Below are positions 25,407 to 31,956 of a stretch of DNA of 64,000 nt, piece by piece. The position numbers and the translations under genes are program-made. The stretch is from Micrococcales bacterium (lineage in GTDB: Bacteria > Actinomycetota > Actinomycetes > Actinomycetales > Microbacteriaceae), in contig CANGBK010000001.1 in the NCBI GenBank assembly GCA_947452235.1, positions 1 through 64,000 of the forward strand. Reading direction: 5' to 3'. Each line of letters opens with the position of its first letter. The first letter of the stretch is position 1. The notes under the pieces were generated by a model, which made no database searches, had not been told where the DNA came from, and was given only the letters and a program-made list of their open reading frames with translations.

Positions 25407-25482
25407 TAACAATATTGTTACTAGAACTAGTCCCCAAACGGGAAATTTCCGTTATATTCAAAGCTGTTGCAAAAAAGCAACA
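25407..25482 (+). promoter_or_regulatory. Palindrome-rich promoter region of the S1 protease gene
   Basis: Four inverted repeats lie within 76 bp: TAACAATATTGTTA (25407-25420), ACTAG-AA-CTAGT (25420-25431), GGAAATTTCC (25441-25450) and TGTTGC-A6-GCAACA (25465-25482). A TATATT (-10-like) at 25453-25458 would start transcription at the last hairpin. The first three may bind regulators; which ones cannot be told. Confidence 0.45.
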
Positions 25483-25504
25483 AGTAGAAAACCTGAGGGG
25501 GAAA

Positions 25505-26791
25505 ATGTTAAACACATCCAAAACGAGCAGGGCAAAGAAATTAGTTTTTACTGTTTTATCACTGTTGATGTTGTCATCAAGCTTAAGCATCAGGATTGTC
25601 AATCCAGCCAATGCAGATTCGATTTCTAATGAAAGTGAGTCAAAGGTTGAATTGCAGGATTCCGCAGAGGCAACTGCTTTAGCAGCCGACATATACAAAA
25701 TACCAAACTTAGAAATAGTTGGTATTCGTTTAGACGAAAAGTTACATCGTTTAGAGGTTTGGTCAAGTTCAGAATCTAAAATTGATTTGGCCGAAGTTCA
25801 AGGCAAAGCCAAATCGCTTTTGATTCAAGTTCATCGTACTTCACACAAAAAGGCTGATCTTGATTCTGCTATTTCCCACTTGAACGAAATGGTCGAAGGT
25901 GAGAACGTTCCAGGCAACATGGTCATCTCATCGACTGAAATAAAGTTCGATGGGTCTGGAATCTTGATCACCCTTGACGTTTCCAGTCCTAGTGCAACAA
26001 ACAAGTGGATTAGGGAAATTGAAAGCAAGTTAGGAGTTCCTGTTTTTGTAGATCCGGAAAAGACCGACATACAGTTGGCTTCAAGTAGGGTAGACGATGG
26101 AACCCCGTGGAGAGGTGGGTCTTTATTTTCTAGCTACATGAGTTCCAGCTCGGTAGGCTACTGCAGTCAAGGTTTTGGGGTTAGATCGCAGACGACTAAT
26201 TTACAATATATGATGACTGCTAGGCACTGTTTTGGCGATGGTCCTAATCAGAACCTGCTGACGGCAGCATCGAGCAACTTCATGGGGTCTTGGTCGAGCT
26301 CGATATATTACAACTCTCCGGACAACGACATCAGCCTCACATTTCCAGATGGTGGAGTAGTTAGAGATTCCGTGTACTACGGATCTAAGGACTCAACAAC
26401 AGCAATTCAGGTTCAAGAGGTATCGACAACCGTTCTAGATACCAAAGTTTGTACAGACGGTGGAAACTCGGGAATGCACTGCAATGTCAAAATTCTGTCA
26501 AAGCCAGGCTTCGTTTATACAGATGGCCACACGTACAGCAACGTGGTCAAGGGTGCGAATGACAATGGCAACATAGTAGTTGCAATGGGAGATAGTGGTG
26601 GGCCAGTAATCAGCGATCCTTCGGCGGGACCCAACGTGACCGGTTTTGGAATAATACATGCTTTAGAAGATTTGGGAAATTGCGCTAACTTCAGCATTCC
26701 CGTCAATCTAGCTGGTTCTCATTGTGGAAAAGTCGTTTACTGGATTGATTTATCTAGCGCATTGAGCGCTATGCACATGAACTTAAAGTAA
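25505..26791 (+). CDS. Secreted trypsin-like serine protease (S1 family)
   Basis: The track starts at 25364, over the heliorhodopsin terminator. The ATG at 25505 follows GAGGGGGAAA and gives 428 aa with a Sec signal peptide ending near 'NPANA'. Residues about 40-195 resemble a propeptide. The catalytic domain has His241 in 'TARHCF', Asp275 in 'DNDISL' and Ser364 in 'GDSGGP', with several cysteines suited to an exported fold, as in streptogrisin/alpha-lytic-type proteases. It lies in an accessory segment bounded by heliorhodopsin 3' ends. The lipoprotein gene follows after 6 bp. Confidence 0.88.
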   Translation: MLNTSKTSRAKKLVFTVLSLLMLSSSLSIRIVNPANADSISNESESKVELQDSAEATALAADIYKIPNLEIVGIRLDEKLHRLEVWSSSESKIDLAEVQGKAKSLLIQVHRTSHKKADLDSAISHLNEMVEGENVPGNMVISSTEIKFDGSGILITLDVSSPSATNKWIREIESKLGVPVFVDPEKTDIQLASSRVDDGTPWRGGSLFSSYMSSSSVGYCSQGFGVRSQTTNLQYMMTARHCFGDGPNQNLLTAASSNFMGSWSSSIYYNSPDNDISLTFPDGGVVRDSVYYGSKDSTTAIQVQEVSTTVLDTKVCTDGGNSGMHCNVKILSKPGFVYTDGHTYSNVVKGANDNGNIVVAMGDSGGPVISDPSAGPNVTGFGIIHALEDLGNCANFSIPVNLAGSHCGKVVYWIDLSSALSAMHMNLK

Positions 26792-26797
26792 ATCTAG

Positions 26798-27370
26798 ATG
26801 CGATTAATCTCGTTCAGAGGGTCTATAACCGCTCTTACATTAGTGGCCTTGCTTTCTTCTTCTTCTTGTTCTTCAAGTAGCAAATCCTGGGTTGATAACC
26901 TTGTACCCGTTGGCGCCCCTTTTCTGAACAGTTCAGGACAGATTATGGCCCCAACACACATTTGGCTTAGCAAATTGGCTGACAATCTTGGAGTCGAAAA
27001 TCTAGAAAGCAGTTATTGGTTTTCTGGGTCCAGAAAAATAAAAACTAAAAACTTCTGGATTGTAAAAGATGTCAAATCCAGTTTTGCTTTTTACCATGCA
27101 ACGGACTCTGAAGCTACTTTCAAAGCCCTTATAGATGAAGCTAGGGCGGGAATTCTTGATCATTCTGTATCTTTGAGTAAAACTGAGGATCACTATGACC
27201 TCACATTCACATACTGGTTTCTGATTGAGGCTTCCGATGAAAACCTTTTTGTTTTCAAATTAAGCGACTTGGACACAAAGAACGCAAAGTCAAATCAGTT
27301 GATACTTCGATTAGCTGAGTTACTGCAAACGAGTAAATTTCAAAAATACATAAGCGAAACCGAACGCTGA
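26798..27370 (+). CDS. Putative lipoprotein of unknown function
   Basis: 190 aa. Signal sequence ending in 'LVALLSSSSC', a plausible lipobox with a poly-Ser run, then an acidic/aromatic globular domain ('HIWLSKLADNLG', 'DLTFTYWFLIEAS'). No family recognised. It starts 6 bp after the protease stop, so the two should be co-translated. A role in anchoring, inhibiting or assisting the protease is possible but is only inferred from position. Confidence 0.6.
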   Translation: MRLISFRGSITALTLVALLSSSSCSSSSKSWVDNLVPVGAPFLNSSGQIMAPTHIWLSKLADNLGVENLESSYWFSGSRKIKTKNFWIVKDVKSSFAFYHATDSEATFKALIDEARAGILDHSVSLSKTEDHYDLTFTYWFLIEASDENLFVFKLSDLDTKNAKSNQLILRLAELLQTSKFQKYISETER

Positions 27371-27700
27371 TGTGTTGACAGGTTTAAATTTCTAGGTAGC
27401 AATTAAAGGCAGATTTTGGTCAATTTCAAGTTCAACCTTTTGACGAGCAAAATTAATGCAACAATATTTGTAAAGGTTAAGTTTGGTCCAAGCAACACTT
27501 TGAGCAAAGTTTTGGATCCAGTTTGTTTCTATATTTGAGTGTTACAAGTGCGTGAGCTCGTAATTGGCTACCCTGCGAATTCAAAATGGAACTAACCGCT
27601 AGGTGTCAAAATTTCAAATTTGCCTGAAGATACCAGGTGGTACTGCTGGTTCCTTAGATTTCAGTTTTTTCTACGCAAACATAATGTATAGGTTCATGAG
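27371..27700. other. AT-rich stretch without recognisable gene
   Basis: 330 bp between the lipoprotein gene and the heliorhodopsin remnant. No ORF with support, no clear terminator for the lipoprotein gene, and no convincing similarity to the rest of the heliorhodopsin gene by eye. It probably holds the junction of the accessory segment with decayed host sequence. Confidence 0.5.
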
Positions 27701-27848
27701 TGATTCTGTTTGGTGCCTTGCAGGAGCACTACCAGAAGTTCGGAAGGGTGAGGGCCGTGCACCCAAGACACTAAGCTTCGTAGCTAAGTCCTTGCTTGCT
27801 TGGCAGGTATTCTCTGGAGCTATCATTCCCGCACTTTCAAACAACTAA
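27701..27848 (+). pseudogene. Decayed remnant of a second heliorhodopsin gene
   Basis: Two blocks match the intact gene in the right order. Block 1 (27702 onward) aligns with 24963 onward (about 23 of the first 25 bases, coding 'ILFGALQE') and fades with small indels. Block 2 (27768-27848) matches the final 26 codons plus stop with six synonymous changes. About 220 bp between the blocks are missing, as is everything before block 1. The 81-aa ORF 27603-27848 in the track is a chance open frame across the remnant. A different terminator follows than after the intact copy. Confidence 0.88.
27768..27848 (+). repeat. Direct repeat, copy 2 (heliorhodopsin 3' end)
   Basis: Partner of 25243-25323; 75 of 81 bases identical. 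Confidence 0.95.
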
Positions 27849-27864
27849 ATAGATCTAAAGGATT

Positions 27865-27894
27865 AGGCAGTCGCTTGTGCGGCTGCCTTTTTCT
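27865..27894 (+). terminator. Rho-independent terminator after the heliorhodopsin remnant
   Basis: AGGCAG-T-CGC/TTGT/GCG-G-CTGCCT, a 10-bp stem with one G-T pair, followed by TTTTTC. Its sequence is unlike the terminator of the intact gene. Confidence 0.88.
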
Positions 27895-27904
27895 TTAACC
27901 TAAA

Positions 27905-27910
27905 TAGAAT
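27905..27910 (+). promoter_or_regulatory. Putative -10 element (TAGAAT) of the leaderless isochorismatase-like gene
   Basis: TAGAAT followed by 6 nt and the ATG at 27917. No Shine-Dalgarno sequence. Confidence 0.5.
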
Positions 27911-27916
27911 GTTGTT

Positions 27917-28468
27917 ATGACTACTATTACAGGCAGAACTGAAACTGCATTACTTGTTATTGATGTTCAAAACGGTGTTGTTCCTGATGCTTTCAATCTT
28001 GAATCTGTGATTGCCAACATCAATGTTGCAGTTGGCAAAGCTAGAGCTGCGGGCATACCTGTTATTTGGGTTCAGCACTCTGATGAAGAGATGCCTATTG
28101 ATTCTGATGCTTGGCAGATTGTTGCTGATCTAGATCCTCATCAAGGTGATTACATGGTTCGTAAAACATTCCCTAGCTCTTTTGAGGCAACGGATCTTGA
28201 AGAAATTCTAAGTTCACTGAATGTTGGTCACTTAGTTATCTGCGGTATGCAGACTAACAACTGTGTTAGACACACTTCCCATGCAGCCCAGGAGAGAGGT
28301 TACGACGTAACTATTTTGGCTGATGCTCACAGCACCACGGGTTATACCTGGGCAGGGCACACTGTTGTTGCTGATGTTATTGTTCATGAGTTCAATGACA
28401 ACTTTGGTCACGTGGATTTGCCGGGAAGATCAAACCGAGCCATCAAGACTGCCGACTTAGTTTTCTAA
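27917..28468 (+). CDS. Isochorismatase-like cysteine hydrolase
   Basis: 183 aa, cytosolic alpha/beta hydrolase of the isochorismatase/nicotinamidase superfamily. Triad Asp16 ('LLVIDVQNG'), Lys83 ('VRKTFPSSF') and Cys116 ('QTNNCVRHT') is complete, with the cis-peptide region 'ICGMQTN' before the Cys. Substrates in the family include isochorismate, nicotinamide, ureas and carbamoyl compounds; none can be assigned. The 3' end overlaps the TPR gene by 12 bp (convergent). Confidence 0.9.
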   Translation: MTTITGRTETALLVIDVQNGVVPDAFNLESVIANINVAVGKARAAGIPVIWVQHSDEEMPIDSDAWQIVADLDPHQGDYMVRKTFPSSFEATDLEEILSSLNVGHLVICGMQTNNCVRHTSHAAQERGYDVTILADAHSTTGYTWAGHTVVADVIVHEFNDNFGHVDLPGRSNRAIKTADLVF

Positions 28469-29182
28469 AAGCTGCTTTAGTATTTCTATTTCTTTGGATA
28501 CATACTCGTCACTTTGACCAGCTTCAGTCAAATCTTGTAGAAGACTTTCTTGATAATCAAGCGCCTCATGATTTCTGTTGAGGTTTCGAAGTGTCCAACC
28601 AATCATGTATCGAGCAACAAAGATTCTTGATTGTTCACCTATACGTTTACGCTCTTCGAGAGCTTCTTTAAAACAGCTAAGAGCTGAATCCCAGTTACCT
28701 AGATTCGTATAGGTCATACCTAGGTTATTGAGTAACGAGGCAACCCAGTTCCTAGCGGCCTCTGATTTCGATGCTTTGGCTAGCGCTATGACCTTAATAG
28801 TAAAAGTTACCTGTTCTTCAAGTGGCAGAACTAAAGCAATCATGTGTAACGCGTCTATGTGGAGTTCATCCATATGATTTGCTCTGCTTAGTTCAGCTGC
28901 TATTTCAAATTCTGGTTTTGCTTTAGCTATTTCACCTGAAGATCTATAAATACGTCCCCGTTCAATATGAATGAACGCTTGAACTTCAGGGGAGTTTGAG
29001 GTTATTGAATCTAAAAGGTCTAAACCCTTTTGATGTTCACCTTGAAGACCTAGAGCTCTAGCTACCTGAGTCAGCAGGATTGCTTTGTCTTTTATGTCTG
29101 TTGCCGCTTCAGCAAGTTGTTCAAACTTTAGTTGTGAACTTTTAGGGTCGTCGAAGTTCCAAAGTGGTTTAGGGTCAATCAC
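28457..29182 (-). CDS. Tetratricopeptide-repeat protein
   Basis: 241 aa, GTG start. Five or six TPR-like helical hairpins: 'DKAILLTQVARALGLQGEHQKGLDLL', 'QAFIHIERGRIYRSSGEIAKAKPEFEIA' and 'NLGMTYTNLGNWDSALSCFKEALEE' are the clearest. No other domain and no signal peptide, so a cytosolic protein-interaction role. TAGCAT lies 6 nt before the GTG on the minus strand. Similar to actinobacterial 'tetratricopeptide repeat' proteins without known partner. Confidence 0.85.
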   Translation of the reverse strand: MIDPKPLWNFDDPKSSQLKFEQLAEAATDIKDKAILLTQVARALGLQGEHQKGLDLLDSITSNSPEVQAFIHIERGRIYRSSGEIAKAKPEFEIAAELSRANHMDELHIDALHMIALVLPLEEQVTFTIKVIALAKASKSEAARNWVASLLNNLGMTYTNLGNWDSALSCFKEALEERKRIGEQSRIFVARYMIGWTLRNLNRNHEALDYQESLLQDLTEAGQSDEYVSKEIEILKQLLEN

Positions 29183-29188
29183 ATCAAA

Positions 29189-29194
29189 ATGCTA
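29189..29194 (-). promoter_or_regulatory. Putative -10 element (TAGCAT) of the leaderless TPR gene
   Basis: Minus-strand TAGCAT followed by 6 nt and the GTG at 29182. Confidence 0.4.
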
Positions 29195-29263
29195 ACAGCA
29201 CGAGGATTGTTAGTGGTTTGGGGTAATGAAGTTGTATTGTGGTTTCAAGAGATTCGAGGGGAT

Positions 29264-29692
29264 ATGACTAAAAAAACAAATACGTTTCTAATCAGGGGAG
29301 CATCTGTATGTGCCGCAGGTTTATTTATTGCTGCGCTTATTAATTTTCTATCTATGCCAGCGACTATCCCTAGGTGTGATTCTTTTCAAGATTGCAACAT
29401 GTTTAGAGAAGGAACCTATTACATAAACCTTTACAGCTTCTATGCACTGATTGGCTTGGCGATTTGTGTTTTGGTGTTTATGTGTCTAATGCTTGTTACA
29501 GAAAAAAGTGTTCGTTTTATCGCACCAGTTCAGATTAGTAATCCAGATCTGAGGGGGACACTTGCAATCCTTGCAATTGTTTTGCTTGTTGGCGCTGTCG
29601 CATTGTTTTCAAGCGACAAAACTAGTTGTGCTCCAGGTAAGCACTTAACTTATGGAATTGACACCCATTGGTGTGAAAAGGATTCTAAATAG
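29264..29692 (+). CDS. Small membrane protein of unknown function
   Basis: The track start (29189) covers the TPR promoter. The ATG at 29264 after CGAGGGGAT gives 142 aa. Three hydrophobic segments ('GASVCAAGLFIAALINFL', 'YSFYALIGLAICVLVFMCL', 'LAILAIVLLVGAVALF'). The loop after the first contains 'PRCDSFQDCNMF' with two cysteines, and the C-terminus 'CAPGKHLTYGIDTHWCEKD' has two more, all expected on the outer face. No family recognised. Confidence 0.65.
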   Translation: MTKKTNTFLIRGASVCAAGLFIAALINFLSMPATIPRCDSFQDCNMFREGTYYINLYSFYALIGLAICVLVFMCLMLVTEKSVRFIAPVQISNPDLRGTLAILAIVLLVGAVALFSSDKTSCAPGKHLTYGIDTHWCEKDSK

Positions 29693-29698
29693 TTTTTC

Positions 29699-30079
29699 TT
29701 AGCTAATTAGTTGAGCTACCCGTTGAGGGGAGACTCCTAGTAATACTGCGATGTCTCTCATGGTTAGACCTTCATCGCGCATTCTGCTAACAACGTTTCT
29801 AATTTCTGATGATGCTTCGTCTTGAAGTTTTTGTGCTTCTTGCATCTTGATTTTTGCTGCTTCAAGATCGCAAATGATTCCTGGAAGTTCAGCTTCAACT
29901 TTGACGACAACTTCACAAACTTCTTTATTGCCTTTTTGCTCTTCAAGAGTCTTGATGCGATCGGCAACCAGGTCCTTGCATTGGTCTAGTCGGCGTGCGG
30001 TAACGGTGAAGCCGTTAGGCCCAGGTACTTCAGCCTGCCAACCGTCGTTGGTCCTTTCGGCATGAACCTTGATTTCCAT
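29699..30079 (-). CDS. HicB-like protein with C-terminal helix-turn-helix
   Basis: The track begins 18 codons upstream. The ATG at 30079 (126 aa) fits the promoter and has AAAGAG before it. N-terminal HicB-like partial RNase H fold ('MEIKVHAERTNDGWQAEVPG'), a central amphipathic helix of about 60 residues likely to form a coiled coil, and a C-terminal HTH ('LTMRDIAVLLGVSPQRVAQL'). HicB antitoxins repress their own operons, but no HicA toxin gene is adjacent, so this is more likely a stand-alone regulator. The divergent DoxX-like gene shares a highly symmetric promoter region and is the obvious candidate target besides self-control. Confidence 0.7.
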   Translation of the reverse strand: MEIKVHAERTNDGWQAEVPGPNGFTVTARRLDQCKDLVADRIKTLEEQKGNKEVCEVVVKVEAELPGIICDLEAAKIKMQEAQKLQDEASSEIRNVVSRMRDEGLTMRDIAVLLGVSPQRVAQLIS

Positions 30080-30102
30080 TAGTACTCTTTCTTCGACACG
30101 CT

Positions 30103-30147
30103 TAGTAAAGGGGTACTTGACTAATCTAGTCAAGTGGTGCTTTACTA
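30103..30147. promoter_or_regulatory. Symmetric divergent promoter/operator (four half-sites) between HicB-like and DoxX-like genes
   Basis: TAGTAAAG-N5-CTTGACTA-ATC-TAGTCAAG-N5-CTTTACTA: two 21-bp palindromes of consensus TAGTMAAG-N5-CTTKACTA arranged as one 45-bp palindrome. The same bases form TTGACT-N18-TTTACT promoters on both strands (plus: 30117-30122 and 30141-30146; minus: mirror image), one driving the DoxX-like gene and one the HicB-like gene. A dimeric regulator binding the half-sites would block both. Confidence 0.75.
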
Positions 30148-30189
30148 ATAGCAGTCTAAACCTGACTCAAACTAATAGAAAGAACAAAT

Positions 30190-30597
30190 ATGAACGTTTT
30201 ATTGATCATTGTTTCCCTAGCCTTCGCTGGCTTCACCGCATTTGCATTCACCAAGGCTGGAATGCACAAGCTGCAGACCCCAGCTGCCAAGCTTCTTGAA
30301 GCTGGCTGGGGTTGGGTAGCTAAGGCTCCTAAGGGAACCACCAAATTCATTGGTCTTGCTGAACTACTAGGTGGTCTTGGAGTTATCTTGGCACCGCTTG
30401 CAGTTACAGTTTTCAACTTTGACTGGGCTCTGATCTGGGGTGTACTAGCCGGTGCTGGTCTAACTTTGGTTATGGTTCTTGCAAACATTGTTCACATTGC
30501 AAGAAAAGAAATTAAGTACACATACAAGAACGGTGTGATGCTGCTTGTTGTTTCACTTGTAACAACAATCCTTTTGGCTTTCTACCCAACTGTATAG
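30190..30597 (+). CDS. DoxX-like integral membrane protein
   Basis: 135 aa with four hydrophobic helices. 'FTKAGMHKL' after helix 1 and 'FIGLAELLGGLGVIL' in helix 2 match the DoxX/DoxX-like family, members of which are tied to quinone- or thiol-linked redox processes. The exact role is unknown. AGAAAG precedes the ATG. Likely controlled by the HicB-like regulator through the shared operator. Confidence 0.82.
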   Translation: MNVLLIIVSLAFAGFTAFAFTKAGMHKLQTPAAKLLEAGWGWVAKAPKGTTKFIGLAELLGGLGVILAPLAVTVFNFDWALIWGVLAGAGLTLVMVLANIVHIARKEIKYTYKNGVMLLVVSLVTTILLAFYPTV

Positions 30598-30618
30598 TCA
30601 AAAGATTTTAAGAGTTTC

Positions 30619-30652
30619 AAGGCTGGCATTAACGAAAGTTAGTGCTGGCCTT
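30619..30652. terminator. Strong 15-bp hairpin between convergent genes
   Basis: AAGGCTGGCATTAAC-GAAA-GTTAGTGCTGGCCTT: all 15 positions pair (three G-T) around a GAAA tetraloop. No long T-run follows directly on either strand, so termination is likely but unproven. Confidence 0.6.
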
Positions 30653-30722
30653 GATTCAATATGAAGCCAACAAAAACCAGCAACACTAAACCAATAAGAG
30701 CTAAGCGAACGAAGAGTCTCAT
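30651..30722 (-). CDS. Possible 23-aa membrane micropeptide
   Basis: A short ORF starting 4 nt after the stop of the lipoprotein gene: 'MRLFVRLALIGLVLLVFVGF' and three more polar residues, i.e. one hydrophobic helix with a basic N-terminus. The stop overlaps the 15-bp hairpin. The shape is convincing for a small membrane peptide but no clear ribosome binding site or homology is available, so it may be chance. Confidence 0.3.
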
Positions 30723-30725
30723 TTG

Positions 30726-31676
30726 CTAGTTATTCATGTGCTTCAAGATGTCTAAGAAACTCAATTTGTTTAGAGCCAAGATTGATTGTGTAGTGGTAAG
30801 AAGGTCACTATCTGGATCGCTCCACGGAGCAATGACACCAAAATCTTTTTGATGAATTTGCTTTGTGTACCAGTTGAAATACGGGGTCACCTCAACGCCT
30901 AAAGAATTTAGAGCACTTATGGCGTAAGCGGTTCCAGCCATGTCATCGCCGCCCATGGCAACCCAACGGTCTGAGCCGTGAAGGTTATTCAAGAGCCAGT
31001 TTTTGGCTCGACCTATTGCGAAAGTTTTCGCTGCCTCATCTTGGCTCGATCCAAACCCGCTAGTTGCACCAACAGCGATAATCATGAAAGAAGTTACGTC
31101 AGCAGACTCTTCATACTGACTATCTCCGGTGAGATATTTATATCCACCATCCAATTCAGCCAGCTCTGTTAAACGCAAAGCAATGTTGTTTGCAAGATCC
31201 GTTTTACCTTCGGCCACTAAACCTAGAATTACCCAACAGGTTTCATAGTTAGTGGAATTGTGGATTGAATAATCCGGTTCGATAGCGGATTCTAGTTTTG
31301 TTAAAGCTGATTTAACCGATGGGTCATTTGAAAAACCAAGTGCGTGTGAAGCGAAAACGAATTCCCCTTTAAAACCGTTACTCATTAATAGGTCAGGATT
31401 CTTTTTAATCCACTCGATAGCTTTGGTCTGCTTATCTTTTCCATATCCAACGGCACTCAAAGCAATCATGGCTTCGAGTGTTGCACCCATATCCGGCTGA
31501 TTCTTTTTATATGGTGCTATGAACTGGCCATTGGTGAATTTTTTATAGAGGTATGTAGTCGTATTCGGGAACGAATTAGAGCCATAACCTCCAGCGGAAC
31601 ATCCTGAAAGTAGCAGGGAAGTAGCAGCCAAAACGGCGGCCAAATAAGCAATTCTCGATTTTCCTGTAGATCTCAT
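30726..31676 (-). CDS. Lipoprotein with terpenoid-cyclase/prenyltransferase-like toroid repeats
   Basis: 316 aa. Signal sequence with lipobox 'LLLSGC' (Cys about 26). The mature part consists of repeated helical hairpins resembling the alpha/alpha toroid of prenyltransferase/squalene-oxidase repeat proteins ('MIALSAVGYGKDKQTKAIEWIKKNPDL', 'TSFMIIAVGATSGFGSSQDEAAKTFAIGRAKNWLL', 'TAYAISALNSLGVE'). No DCTAE-like or DXDD cyclase motif is seen, so a binding role outside the membrane is more likely than catalysis. GAGGGAC serves as ribosome binding site. Confidence 0.75.
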   Translation of the reverse strand: MRSTGKSRIAYLAAVLAATSLLLSGCSAGGYGSNSFPNTTTYLYKKFTNGQFIAPYKKNQPDMGATLEAMIALSAVGYGKDKQTKAIEWIKKNPDLLMSNGFKGEFVFASHALGFSNDPSVKSALTKLESAIEPDYSIHNSTNYETCWVILGLVAEGKTDLANNIALRLTELAELDGGYKYLTGDSQYEESADVTSFMIIAVGATSGFGSSQDEAAKTFAIGRAKNWLLNNLHGSDRWVAMGGDDMAGTAYAISALNSLGVEVTPYFNWYTKQIHQKDFGVIAPWSDPDSDLLTTTQSILALNKLSFLDILKHMNN

Positions 31677-31956
31677 AAATGTCCCTCTAAATAGTGTCTA
31701 TTGCGGGTTGGTGCTCACTTTTTTAGCTTTGTGAGCCTTGAATCTTCAGCATCAGATTACCAGTTAGCCAGAAAGGCTCTAAATCCCTTATTTTGGCTGA
31801 TTTTCAATTGTTTCGGGTTTGTAAAGAAATGTAACGATTTGGGGGTTATCCCATATCAGATGTCGGTATTTAGTTGTAGAGTTTTAGCACCCCAGGAACA
31901 TGTGGGTTAAAAGCCATTTTTGGCCTATTTTGTTCCTACTTTAACAAGGAGAAATA
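31677..31956. other. 280-bp intergenic region upstream of the peptide-binding protein
   Basis: Holds the divergent promoters of the lipoprotein gene and the oligopeptide operon. CAAGGAGAAATA before the ATG at 31957 is a good ribosome binding site. The 69-aa ORF 31701-31910 lacks support. No riboswitch motif recognised. Confidence 0.5.

Noticed and set aside
25364-25504. N-terminal extension of the S1 protease ORF
   Set aside because: It would start inside the terminator hairpin of the upstream gene and hide the signal peptide; the ATG at 25505 has a good ribosome binding site.
27603-27848. 81-aa ORF ending in the heliorhodopsin C-terminus, as a possible short functional rhodopsin fragment
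   Set aside because: The first part is in the wrong frame relative to the block 1 homology and has no similarity to heliorhodopsin; it is a chance open frame across a pseudogene.
31701-31910. 69-aa ORF upstream of the peptide-binding protein
   Set aside because: No ribosome binding site, no recognisable features, and it lies in a promoter region.
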